Of a stretch of DNA of 64,000 bases, positions 47,359-58,594 are shown one piece after another (the stretch's first letter is position 1; each line of letters starts with the position of its first letter). A model generated the notes under the pieces. That model worked only from the letters and a program-made list of their open reading frames with translations, did not search any database and had not been told where the DNA came from. Source of the stretch: Haematococcus lacustris. Taxonomy: Eukaryota; Chlorophyta; Chlorophyceae; Chlamydomonadales; Haematococcaceae. A program made the translations under genes and the position numbers. The stretch covers positions 4,296,703 to 4,360,702 of the forward strand of contig JASKMD010000020.1 in NCBI GenBank assembly GCA_030144725.1, given 5' to 3'.

Positions 47359-47858
47359 NNNNNNNNNNNNNNNNNNNNNNNNNNNNNNNNNNNNNNNNNN
47401 NNNNNNNNNNNNNNNNNNNNNNNNNNNNNNNNNNNNNNNNNNNNNNNNNNNNNNNNNNNNNNNNNNNNNNNNNNNNNNNNNNNNNNNNNNNNNNNNNNNN
47501 NNNNNNNNNNNNNNNNNNNNNNNNNNNNNNNNNNNNNNNNNNNNNNNNNNNNNNNNNNNNNNNNNNNNNNNNNNNNNNNNNNNNNNNNNNNNNNNNNNNN
47601 NNNNNNNNNNNNNNNNNNNNNNNNNNNNNNNNNNNNNNNNNNNNNNNNNNNNNNNNNNNNNNNNNNNNNNNNNNNNNNNNNNNNNNNNNNNNNNNNNNNN
47701 NNNNNNNNNNNNNNNNNNNNNNNNNNNNNNNNNNNNNNNNNNNNNNNNNNNNNNNNNNNNNNNNNNNNNNNNNNNNNNNNNNNNNNNNNNNNNNNNNNNN
47801 NNNNNNNNNNNNNNNNNNNNNNNNNNNNNNNNNNNNNNNNNNNNNNNNNNNNNNNNNN
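47359..47858. other. Assembly gap of exactly 500 N
   Basis: Same length as the first gap, so of unknown true size. It begins in the intron or exon after 47301 and adjoins the CCCCG satellite. Confidence 0.99.
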
Positions 47859-49601
47859 CCGCCCCGCCCCGCCCCGCCCCGCCCCGCCCCGCCCCGCCCC
47901 GCCCCGCCCCGCCCCGCCCCGCCCCGCCCCGCCCCGCCCCGCCCCGCCCCGCCCCGCCCCGCCCCGCCCCGCCCCGCCCCGCCCCGCCCCGCCCCGCCCC
48001 GCCCCGCCCCGCCCCGCCCCGCCCCGCCCCGCCCCGCCCCGCCCCGCCCCGCCCCGCCCCGCCCCGCCCCGCCCCGCCCCGCGCCCGCCCCGCCCCGCCC
48101 CGCCCCGCCCCGCCCCGCCCCGCCCCGCCCCGCCCCGCCCCGCCCCGCCCCCGCCCCGCCCCGCCCCGCCCCCGCCCCGCCCCGCCCCGCCCCGCCCCGC
48201 CCCGCCCCGCCCCGCCCCGCCCCGCCCCGCCCCGCCCCGCCCCGCCCCCGCCCCGCCCCGCCCCGCCCCGCCCCGCCCCGCCCCGCCCCGCCCCGCCCCG
48301 CCCCGCGCCCCGCCCCGCCCCGCCCCGCCCCGCCCCGCCCCGCCCCGCCCCGCCCCGCCCCGCCCCGCCCCGCCCCGCCCCGCCCCGCCCCGCCCCGCCC
48401 CGCCCCGCCCCGCCCCGCCCCGCCCCGCCCCGCCCCGCCCCGCCCCGCCCCGCCCCGCCCCGCCCCGCCCCGCCCGCCCCGCCCCGCCCCGCCCGCCCCG
48501 CCCCGCCCCGCCCCGCCCCGCCCCGCCCCGCCCGCCCCGCCCCGCCCCGCCCCGCCCCGCCCCGCCCCGCCCCGCCCCGCCCCGCCCCGCCCCGCCCCGC
48601 CCCGCCCCGCCCCGCCCCGCCCCGCCCCGCCCCGCCCCGCCCCGCCCCGCCCCGCCCCGCCCCGCCCCGCCCCGCCCCGCCCCGCCCACGCCCCGCCCCG
48701 CCCCGCCCCGCCCCGCCCCGCCCGCCGCCCCGCCCCGCGCCCGCCGCCCGCCCCGCCCCGCCCCGCCCCGCCCCGCCCCGCCCCGCCCCGCCGCCCGCCC
48801 CGCCCCCGCCCCGCCCGCGCCCCGCCCCGCCCCGCCCCCGCCCCGCCCCGCCCCGCCCCGCCACCGCCCCGCCCGCGCCCCGCCCCGCCCCGCCCCGCCC
48901 CGCCCCGCCCCGCCCCGCCCCGCCCCCGCCCCGCCCCGCCCCGCCCGCGCCCCGCCCCGCCCCGCCCCGCCCCGCCCCGCCCCGCCCCGCCCCGCCGCGC
49001 CCCGCCCCGCCCCGCCCCGCCCCGCCCCGCCCCGCCCCGCCCCGCCCCGCCGCCGCCCCGCCGCGCCCCGCCCCGCCCCGCCCGCCGCCGCCCCGCCCCG
49101 CCCCGCGCCCCGCCCCGCCCCGCCCCGCCCCGCCCCGCCCCGCCCCGCCCCGCCCCGCCCCGCCGCCCGCCCCGCCCCGCCCGCCGCCCCGCCCCGCCCC
49201 GCCCCGCCCCGCCCCGCCCCGCCCCGCCCCCGCCCCGCCCCGCCCCCGCCCCGCCCCGCCCCGCCCCGCCCCGCCCCGCCCCGCCCCGCCCCGCCCCGCC
49301 CCGCCCCGCCCCGCCCCGCCCGCCCGCCCCGCCCCGCCCCGCCCCGCCCCGCCGCCCGCCCGCGCCCCGCCCCGCCCCGCCCCGCCCCGCCCCGCCCCGC
49401 CCCGCCCGCCGCCCCGCCCCGCCCCGCCCCGCCCCGCCCCCGCCCCGCCCCCGCCCCGCCCCGCCGCGCCCCGCCCCCGCCCCGCCCCGCCCCGCCCCGC
49501 CGCCGCCCCGCCCCGCCCCCGCCCCGCCCCGCCCCCGCGCCCCGCCCCGCCCCGCCCCGCCCCGCCCCGCCCCGCCCCGCCCCGCCCCCGCCCCCGCCCC
49601 G
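47859..49601. repeat. CCCCG pentanucleotide satellite, at least 1.74 kb
   Basis: Almost pure (CCCCG)n. The first about 600 bp are near perfect; towards the right end, variants with missing or extra C or G become frequent. The array runs into the gap on its left, so its full size is unknown. Long frames on both strands (GAGRGG and RPAPP repeats) are artefacts. Confidence 0.98.
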
Positions 49602-49629
49602 TGTTAGGCGTCGTGTTATGCGTGCGCAG

Positions 49630-50345
49630 GTCATCAGCAGCACTGAAGAAGGCTACGTGGAGGATGTTGCCCCCACCAGGAGCGGGACACCGACGATGAC
49701 GGCATCAGGGCCAGGCCAAGTGCAAGTGCACTTGGCCTTGCAGAACAAGCCATCAACGAAGCGCTTCTCCAACTCCATCAACAGGCTGGAGGAGATTGGG
49801 GGGCGCATTGTCAAACGCCCAAAGCCTGCTCCAGAAAGCTGTGAATGCTAACCCAGGTAAGACAACTCTGCTGAGCTGCGGCAAGGCTGCTGCCAAGGTG
49901 TTGCGGGTGCCGGGTCTGCTGGGGTGAAGGACGTACTCCTTTGCATGTGAGCTGCCTCAAGTAGTCCATGCACTTGCTGCCTGTAGTGGTGGGATAGCGG
50001 GTGATGCGTGACACACACAGCAATGCATTGGAGTGCTGCTACCATGCCACACCATGCTACAACACGGCAGCTGTGTTGGGTCACCATGTGCCCATACTGT
50101 TTTCCTGCCATGCAAGAAGCTCATGCACGGGGTTTGTTGTGCAATGCTAAGCAACACCTGCTGCACATGGTGCTTAGCCAAGCCAGGTTGCCATTGAGAT
50201 TCTAGTGCTTTGGCATGCAGACTTGGTCCACGCGCATGAGGAACTGAAACGGGACCTGGAGCAGTCATTGCTGAAGTTGCGGAGCGAGTGTGCAGAGTAC
50301 ACAATGGCGGTGATGGCAAAGCATGACGGTGACAGAATGCAGTGA
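49630..50345 (+). pseudogene. Third member (C) of the A/B family, 3' part only
   Basis: Two exons remain: 49630-49856 and 50221-50345. The first reads [18 protein letters not shown] and [19 protein letters not shown], then, only after dropping one G from the six-G run 49798-49803, [18 protein letters not shown]. This matches NNPSMKIKTFYRRFRDL to the exon end of gene A. The second exon (LVHAHEELKRDLEQ) corresponds to the coiled-coil-like last exon of A and B. Everything upstream is lost in the satellite and gap. Either a pseudogene or a gene with a homopolymer sequencing error. Confidence 0.6.
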
Positions 50346-50984
50346 GGTGCTCGGGAAGCGTCCGTTACTGTTAATGGTGTGTTGTGATACATGTGGGTGT
50401 CGGGTGTGGGACTGTAATCAACCCGGTGAACCCACCGTATCCTAGGGTGGTGGGGGGGGTGCAACAAGATCCGGCTGTTTGCATGACTAGCTTGCCCTCT
50501 CTATCAACTACGGCTATCCAGTAGTGTTGCATTTGTTGGATGTGTGTCACCGAGTTTCATAGGGAGTGCCCAGTGTCCCTGCCCCAAGTGACATGTAAGG
50601 CCTAAGACATGGAGCCTGACTTCAGGCATACCCAGCTGACAGGTAGGATAGCCCCTTGGTAGGAGCCCTATGATGGCCCTGTGGTTCGGTTGACGGCTGT
50701 AATCTGTGGTTCAAGCGGTTTGAGCAGGATGCTAGAGAAGCTCAAGACCAGGTGAGTTGGAGCTGCTTGTAGGAGACCGACTGTCGCTGCTGCTGTCGTA
50801 TATTTGCTGCTCGTCCTGGTGCTGCCGCAGTCGCTGGTTTTGCTACTATTGCTGCAACGCATGTTGCCTGCTCTGTTGAATGGGTGGATTCACGGGTGTG
50901 CTGTCAGCAGCGAGGACGGTGCTCAGCTTGACCCCTCCGCCTGGTGCTGCAACCTGGTGGACCCGTAGCTGACCCATAGCTGAG
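50346..50984. other. No supported gene
   Basis: Sequence between gene C and the Fanzor copy; no recognisable product on either strand. Confidence 0.4.
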
Positions 50985-52413
50985 ACACGTGAGTTTGTTT
51001 ATGACCCAGCCACACAGACTGGGGTGGGCATTGACCACGGGGTCACCCAGGCAGTCAGTGCAGCCTCAGGACCAGGAGTAGCAGACCAGCTAACCTGGTG
51101 GAATCTGACCTAGGGCCAGGTGAAGCAGGCCTGTGGCCTGAACAATGCCCGCAGCAACACCGAGCGGTGGCTGGCTCCAATCCAGCCCCACTTCCAGCAC
51201 CTGGCAGCAGCCAATTCAACCGGCACCTCCCTAGAGGCCAGTTTGCAACACATCACCACCACCCCGGTCACATGGGACGCGGTGTAGAGAGTGTACATGG
51301 CTCTAAGTGGGCACGGCAGCGGCTGAGGCTGTACGGAGCACAGGACTGGGGCACGGACCTGAAGAGGGTGAGGGTTGGGGGGGGGGGAGGGGGAATTAGC
51401 TACTGGGAGTCGGTGGGTTGGGCATGAAGTGAAAGAGTAGTTGACTGCGTCATGCCTAACCTGGTGCCACCATGTCAGCCACCATGTGTGCCTTGTGTGC
51501 ATGCTTGCAGTTGGAGGAGGAGATGGCGGAGGTGTCCACGGAGCGCCATGGGCGTGCCAAGCAGCTGGTGGTCTTCTTTGGAGCAGCTGGCATTGGCACT
51601 GGGGGAGGGTGGGGTGCTCATGCGGTGTTGCGTGCCTGCTGTAAGGTGGGGCCCAGACCAGCTGCGGGGCAGGGTGGTGCTGGTGGATGAGCACCGCACC
51701 AGCCGAGCCAGCTCAGCAGGGAATGGCCAGCAGCCCTGTAAGGAGGAGCTGGAACACGAGCAGCCCACCAGGCCAGCGGACTAGAAGCCCCCAGCTGGGC
51801 AGGTGGACCTCCGACTGCTGCGCCCAGCCTGGAGCAAGCAGCGTGACCAGCCAGTGCGGGGCATGATGTGGTGCCCTGTAGTGGCACCACTCAAGCCCCA
51901 ACAAAGCCCCTGCCAGCAGCCTCAGAGCCGGGGCCCAGCACTCCCCCGCCAGCAAAGGACAGCAAGCGCACAAAGGCTAAGTAGGCAGCTGAGCCCACCC
52001 AGCCCATCAACGGCAAAGGCAAGGCCCAGGGCAAGGCTGCAAAAGCCAAGCCAGCACCACAGCCAGGCAGGTGGCTGGGCAGGGACTGCAATGCAGCGCT
52101 GAACATGCAGCGCATTGGGGAGAGCAGGTGGCGCCCGCTGCAGTTGTGTTGGTGGCCAGAGCAGGCAGCTCTGCCAGCCAAAGGCAAGGAGTACCCTGAG
52201 CTGGGGTACAAGCGGCGGCAAGACTGGTCACCCAAGGCCCACCAGCAGCTTGTTGAGGCACAGTAATGTGTGCCCCCTCTTGAGCTGTCATCAGCTTACA
52301 TTAGTGCATGCATGTCACGCCAACTCTAGACTATAGCCCTCGCGATCAGGCAATAGTGTAGGTGGTAGGCACTCATGCACCATGACCATGTGCATTGGGT
52401 ATACTCCACACAG
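50985..52413 (+). pseudogene. Most complete Fanzor copy, all three RuvC motifs, disrupted
   Basis: RuvC-I appears as GVGIDHGVTQAVSAAS (51021-51068), then LNNARSNTERWLAPIQP, a shared intron, KQLVVFFGAAGIGTGGGWGA, the Glu motif RVVLVDEHRTSRASS (about 51669-51713), RLLRPAWSKQRDQPVRG, and RuvC-III RWLGRDCNAALNM (about 52066-52104). Stops (near 51107, 51286 and 51782) and frame changes break it, so it is inactive as it stands. The first Asp of LDRD is Gly here, but the catalytic Asp of RDCN is kept. The C-terminus ELGYKRRQDWSPKAH ends at TAA 52264-52266. The conserved type-1 3' module follows to 52413 (CCACACAG). This copy shows the element's full domain order. Confidence 0.8.
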
Positions 52414-52425
52414 CCCATTGACACC

Positions 52426-52502
52426 ATTTGAGTCAGGCCACTAGTGGTCCCTAGTAGTCCCGCTGGTGGTCACTAGTGGCCACTACTGGTCCGGCTCAAA
52501 TG
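52426..52502. repeat. Imperfect inverted repeat, about 24-bp arms
   Basis: CCATTTGAGTCAGGCC at the left is matched by the reverse complement of CCGGCTCAAATGG at the right. The centre contains several CACTAGTGG palindromes. It could fold as a long hairpin. Confidence 0.6.
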
Positions 52503-52912
52503 GAGGCCCTAGTGAGGGACGAGGGGGCTGCGAAAGGGTTGGAGGAGGCTGGGTTGTGAAAAATATGCAGGGGGGTGGACATTCTGATGATTGCGGGTGG
52601 CGTGGGATGTGCCAGTACTCCACAAGCAGTAGGCTGTCCCTATGTAACAGAACACAACACATCACAGCTTAACAACGAGTTCGACAAGCACATCCGAGCT
52701 AGTGAGGTCACGAGGTGCGGCTTGCGTGCGGCTGGTTCAACACGGCGTGTCAGTTCATGGGGCTAGCCTTTGCGCATCGACTCGACTCAATAACATGAAA
52801 GAAAGCAGAACGAGCGAGCAAGGAAGTTGAGGCTCGGGTACAGAACTAAGCAGCTCGACAGGGAGGGATTCTCAAAGAGAGATGAATTCGTTGGCTCCGT
52901 GTGAGCTCGAGC

Positions 52913-53165
52913 ATGGACGGTTCGCGACTCGAGGTGACTGGCGAAGCCAACTATCCCGCGTCGTGTCACCGCCACCGTGTCCAGCACTCGAGTGAGTCGT
53001 TGGCTGCACTATTCGCCGCAGACCTTCGTCGACACCTTCCAGACGGCCTCGCTATTCGCCCACTTGGTGCTTTGAGGCACAGCAATAACACAACAGGAGA
53101 ACAGCGTTGTTTTCCACCGCAGATCGCAGTTGCATTCCTCAATGTCCGACGAAGGAAGCCCCACG
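52913..53165 (+). CDS. Candidate 5' exon, possibly of gene A
   Basis: ATG at 52913 opens 84 codons (MDGSRLEVTGEANYPASCHR, then LAALFAADLRRHLPDGLAIR) that run into a GTAAGC donor at 53166. A phase-compatible acceptor lies at about 53361 (CTCGCAG). Gene A, whose first clear exon begins at an acceptor at 55091, lacks a visible start, so this could be its 5' end, with the Fanzor copy at 53.8-54.6 kb sitting in an intron. No domain recognised. Confidence 0.3.
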
Positions 53166-53756
53166 GTAAGCGCCTCTGCAGCATAGAATCTTATAGCGAC
53201 TTGAAGCGGTTCAGCACATCAGAAGCAATAGCCCGCAGCCCGCAGTTTGCAGCTTGTTTGCACTCCACGGCCTCGACGATGTAGCATGCTGCGTCGACCT
53301 CCCGAGTATTCCTGGCGTTCGTGGCACAGGCGTTCATGACACCTTGCTTTGTGCGCCTCGCAGTTCGCCACCAATCTCCCCCAGTCGAAGCCTTCCCCAC
53401 CTGCGGTGATGCCCGAGGTCAGCGGCCCCTCGCCCCTCCACCAGCTCCATTGCATCTGCTGTGCACGCGTGTCAAGGCAGCATGCAATGCACGAGGCTTG
53501 CCGCAGCAGCAGCCACAGCACTAGTCTTCTGTAGACATGTTGATTGTTCACACCGCTCAGCAGCAGCCAGCACTTGTCCTTAGAATGCTGGAGATGGCTG
53601 CCGGCTGGTGCTTCCCATGGTCAAAGGGGCCCCTTCATTCCTCAGGATGTCCATGGAGCATTGCCCATGCATACGCACCCTCCTCATCGACCCAGCGGGC
53701 AACAAGTACCAAAGCAAATGCGTAATCAGGTCCCCTCACTTGGGGTGCTGCTTTGT

Positions 53757-54615
53757 CTGCATGGAGTACCTGCCACATACATGGCATGGGTGCCTACCAC
53801 GTACATTAATGCCTGTCCTGCTGCTGCTGCTGCTGGGCCTTGCGCGGGCAGTCTCGCAGCCGCTTGTGGTCAAGCTCTGGGTACTCTTTGCCCTTGGCTG
53901 GCAGCTCAGGCAGGTCCAGCCACCAGCACAGCTCCAGCAGGCGCCACTTGCTCCCCCCATTGCGCTGCATGTTCAGCGCTGCATTGCAGTCCCAGTCTGC
54001 CAATCTGCTTTGCTGGGTTGGCTTTGCCCTTGCCTTTGCTTTTGCCTATGATGGGCTGCGTGGTCTCAGCTGCCTACTCAACCCTGCCTGGCGGGGGAGT
54101 GCTGGGCCTAGGCTCTGAGGCTGCTGGCTGTGTGGCTGCCTGGTTGTGGGGTGGTTGTGGAGGCTGGCCTGGGGCCACTTCAGCCTGGGGCTACTACCCC
54201 GCACTGGCTGGTCACACTGCTGGCTCCATGCTGGGCGCAGCAGCTGGTGGTGCACCTGCCATGTTGGGGGCTTCCAGCCTACAGGTCTGGTGGCCTCGTG
54301 TTTGAACACCCTGCCCTCACAGGGCTGGGGCTTCTTTACTGCTAAGCTGACCTGGCCGGTGCAGAACTCACCCACTAGCACCATCCTGCCCCTGCTATGT
54401 GCCCTTGGGCCTGCGCATTACCTTGCAGTGTGTCAACATCCTAGCCTCCCTGGGTGCTGATGCCAACTGCACCAAACAAGACCACCAGCTGCTTGACACA
54501 CTCCTGGCAATCCACAGAAACCTCAGCCATCTCCTCCTCCAGCTGCACTTACGCTCACAAGGCACACGGGGTGGCTGACTTGGTGGCACCATGTTAGGCA
54601 TGACACATGGGTGTG
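53757..54615 (-). pseudogene. Degenerate Fanzor copy
   Basis: Minus-strand pieces: VLVGEFCTGQ (weakened Glu motif), ATRPVGWKPP, LLRPAWSQQCDQPVRG, and ADWDCNAALNMQRN with LPAKGKEYPELDHKRL. Frameshifts separate them. The shared intron sequence is recognisable to about 54.6 kb. The 3' module (GGCATTAATGTACGTGGTAG, then CCATGCAG) ends at 53757. RuvC-I is missing. Confidence 0.75.
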
Positions 54616-55090
54616 GGGGCAGTGGTAGGATGTGACATGTGACCTTCCCTGCTGTGGTGCCCATACTAGACCCACTGACGTAGCAGTAGGTACTTGCCTG
54701 GCCTGTGGCCCTGGGCTTTGTCATGGTGGAGCCGACCTGGTGCGTTGGCTGTTGCCCTTGTTGCCCCTGACGTCTGAAGTTGCCCCTGCTGAAGATGGCC
54801 ATGGCTGCGTGTCCAGCAGCTGGGTGGAAGCACTAAGTCACGTCAAGCGGGTGACTAGTCAGCAACCTTGACTAACATTGGCTGACTGTACTGCTCGATC
54901 CAGCGAATGATATCCCCCCGTTGCCGTCATGCCCCACTCTCCCAGCATCAATGGCAAAGGTTGCATGCACTAGCGTTCTCAGGTACTGCACTGCGTTGAA
55001 TGCATGTCGCTGCTCCAGTGACCCTGCCATTAGCACCTCAGCAACACAAGAGCTGCCCGTCTGCTTACATGGGATGCTGCATCCTCGCAG

Positions 55091-57506
55091 GATCTCTCCC
55101 AGACCATAGATGAGTACAACCTGTCACTCTTCGGTGCACGAGCGCCTGGCGAGGAGGCTGGACCCCGGCCTGCTCCTGTCACTCCAGTCACACCCGTTGA
55201 AGGAGTCCTCGGGAACGGGACACACTCAGCTTCCCTTCCTGCTCGCGGTGAAGATGGCTACGTGGGAGAAGTGGAGGAAGACGGGTCGTATGAGTCCTTT
55301 GCCAGCGACGAGGAGGAGATTCAGGCGGAAGTTGGAGGTCAAAGGGCTCCACAAGCTGCGAGTGCGGCCAACCCTGGCCCTCATACACCAGCAGCACCAG
55401 CAGCAGCGGCGGCAGCGGGGGCTGCGGCCACAGAAGCTGCGAGTGTTGGCAAGTCAAATGGCGACCCTGCAACACCAGCCAGCACGGCAAAACCCGATGC
55501 TGTGACCGCCCGCGGCAGTCGGGGCAAGACTCGAGCCTCGAACCCCACAGGAGCACCAGCAGCAGCTGGGGAGCGCAAGCCAGCGCAGCAGCAACGCGTC
55601 AGCCCTCCCCTGGGCCCACTACCTCCCGTGCCCGACCGCTTCAAGAGCAAGAAACCCGAAGACTGGGGCATCGACGACGGGATGTGCAGCGGTGTGGTGC
55701 CATGGACGCCAAAGCGCAACAACAGCCATCAGCCGGTCTCAAAACTGGTCAACTGGCTGTGGGGCGACTACAAACATCGAGAGAACCAGCCACCTGCCCT
55801 AGTTCATATCATCCCAGTCAGAGCCTCGGAAAGCATGCTGCTGGACAAGCTGAAGCCAGACCTGGAGAAACAGGCGGAAGAGGTGGGTCGAGGATGTAGG
55901 AGTGTGGCGTGGGATGAGGTGGAGTCTTGGGTCTGGGCTGGAGAGGCTGAGGTACAGCGCCACCCGCTGCCGCTGCTGTGCCTACCACTGCCTGCTGTCA
56001 CAAGCAGTGCTTCTAAAAGTTCTTGGGAGTGTTGCTGTTGTTCCTCCTGCTGCCTGCCCATCAGCGGCTGGGGTGCACTAAGCATTGTCATTGCAGCGCG
56101 CCTGTGCCTCCTTGCCATGCCACATTTGTAATCTTTGACCGTGGCATCACTGCATGCAGTCATGTCGCCCAGACTCCTTGCTCACCAAGACACTGACTGA
56201 CTGCCTGTCTCGTGCGCTTGCAGGAGCTGCCCAAGGACCACCGCGTGTACATGACCAAGGGCACGTTTTCTCTGGTGCACAAGGACAGCCCTCGGTGGCC
56301 TTACAACGGCATCCACGGGGAGTCTGGCAACTGGGTCATCGTGGCTGGCATCGTGCCTGAACCAATGGCGATGGGGACAGATGGCGTGCTGCACGGCCAG
56401 ATGCTGGTGGTGAGGCCCTGCTCCCATCACAACTGCAGCCAGCAGGACTCACATGAGGGCAGCCGCTTGACTGCGCATACAGATAATGGTGGGGTAGGAT
56501 CCTGGTGGGAGGGTGATGAGGCAGGTTGGGAGGAAGGCAGGGAGGCCTAGCATTGCACACGCTGCTGATGTCCCTGCCCCCGCCTGGCCGACACCCGTTA
56601 GGGTAGGGCATGGAGGTGACACTTGCATGGCGACAGCCACATGACTGATCATTTGAGGTGGTGGTCATCAGGCGGCTGGGAGGGCAGGGCAGAGGGTGGG
56701 AGAGCAGCAAGGATGGGTGGGAGCGGTGGGTGAGGGGTGGGAGGGCTCCTCTGCCTCCATGCTGTGCGGTGCGTGTGTGCATCCCATGACGTCATTTGGA
56801 CCTTGGGCAGAGTGTGGATGTAGACGCTGCTTGCCTGGACCAGTGACTGCAGTGTGTATGACTTCGTATATGGCATTGTAAAGCGTGCCTTGCACACAGT
56901 GAGCGGACTGGCTGACCTACTGTGCACCTGCCTGCCTAATTTGAGAGGTGGGAGGGGTGTGCACCTGCTCCTGTGCAAGTGTGCCCGGCTGCTCTTTCCG
57001 TCCCACTGTGCGCAGGTCCTTCAGTGGACTGGTCCCCAAGAGAAGACGCCTGATAACAGCGCCAAACATGCATCCCAGCGGGCCTCGGGGGCGAAGCGGG
57101 GCAGCGGGGGCAACAGCAGTCAGGCTGGCAGGGGCAAGGGGGCCCGCATGATGCCTGGCAGGGCTGGGGTGCGTAAGCTGGATGACCTGGCAGATGCGGC
57201 GGCAGTGGCAGATGAGGCAGGGCAGCAGGGCCGCAGCTGGCAGCCGCAACAAACACAGGGCGAGGGTTCAGAAGGAGGGGAGGAGCAGCAGATGGGGTTC
57301 GACGAGGAGATGCGCCCGCTTGGAAGCATGGTGGGACAGCAGGCAAGGGTGGGGCAGGGAGCTGCTCCTGGCAATGCTGGCCAGAGGCATGAGGATCGGG
57401 CAGGTGTAGCAGGCAGCAGCAGGCCACACACGCCTAGAGTGGTGGAGGAGGCGTATGAGCTGGATGCCTCACAATCCGCTGGTGAGGATGATGAGCAAGA
57501 GCAGGG

Positions 57507-57539
<33 letters not shown>

Positions 57540-58594
57540 TCAACACCCCCAGCAGGCCCAGCACAAGCCGCTCCAGGAGGAAGAGGAACGAGCTGCAAAG
57601 AGCCCAAGAGCAGGAGCCCAGCCTGCTGCCAGCGCCCCTCCGCGATCTGCAGCCCCTTCACGAAGTGACGCGGCTGCACACACAGGGCCACGCAGACCCC
57701 CCGACACACAGACTCCCCTTCGCGAGCCTGTCGCACGTGACTCACTCCGCTCGCCCTATGTAACAGCGGGAGCAGCAGCAGCAGCTGGAGCAGCAACAGC
57801 GGCACGAACACCTGCAGCGGCAGCTACCGAGGCGAAGGCAGCCACGCCAACTGGGGCTGCAACAGGATCGAAACTCACCGCACCAACAGGAGCACCATCA
57901 GGGTCAGCTACGCCAATGGACATGGCCTCAGAGTGTGAGTGGTCGGAGTCTTTACAGGTGGCGGCCCGCCCTGAGAACAACCCATCGATGAAGATCAAGA
58001 CTTTTTACAGACGCTTCCGTGACTTGACCGAAGATTTAGAGGAGGTCAAAGTGGACATTGGTAAAGCTCGGGACCTTATGCAAAAGGCTCGATCCAAGAA
58101 TCCAGGTGAGTTCAGTCCGCCGAGCTGCTGCAAAGCTGCTGCTGCCAGCCTAGTTGCATGGCAGGAACACAAGCCTAGACTCGCTGGTATTTGCTGCATT
58201 ACGGGAACACCGAGTAGTTGCAGCTGATGGAAACAAGCAAGGAAGATGGTGGCCACTGTGCAGCGTCTCCTCTGTGCTGCTTGATGGTGGCCATAGTCAG
58301 GGTCCTGTTGTTGTTGATGTACATCACGGTGACTGCTGCCGCTGCTGCCGTTGCTGTCGTTGCTCCCGCTGCTGCCGCTGCTGGTGCTCCTACCAGCATA
58401 GCTATAAGCGATGGTCCATGTGACAAGGTTGCTCCTCTATCACAATTCCTTATACGTCACACTCGCTATGCGTTGCTGCAGAGTTGGAGCACTGCCACCA
58501 CGAGGACTTAGTGCTCAAATGCGAGCAGCGGAACAAGCAGCTGCAGCGAGACATGTGGCGGCTGCAGTTGGAGTGGTTGGATTACACGACTTGA
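55091..58594 (+). CDS. Family gene A, conserved protein of unknown function
   Basis: Exons: 55091-55882, 56224-56409, 57016-58105, 58482-58594; phases fit, 726 residues from the 55091 acceptor. The start is unresolved. Exon 1 here has an acidic, disordered part (GEVEEDGSYESFASDEEE), then DRFKSKKPEDWGIDDGMCSG, VVPWTPKRNN, LVNWLWGDYKHRENQPPALV. Exon 2 is compact and best conserved (YMTKGTFSLVHKDSPRWPYN, GIHGESGNWVIVAG). Exon 3 is Ala/Gln-rich and ends NNPSMKIKTFYRRFRDLTED. Exon 4 is a charged helix (LVLKCEQRNKQLQRDMWRL) ending EWLDYTT. Gene B on the opposite strand has the same exon lengths and phases. I do not recognise the family; the WPYNGIHGESGNWVIV block looks like a folded domain and the last exon like a coiled coil. 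Confidence 0.75.

Noticed and set aside
47043..49851. Very long open frames (559-884 codons) on both strands through the CCCCG satellite
   Set aside because: A pure 5-bp repeat without stop codons is open in all frames; products are GAGRGG or RPAPP repeats and include translated N. Only the flanking ends are real coding sequence.
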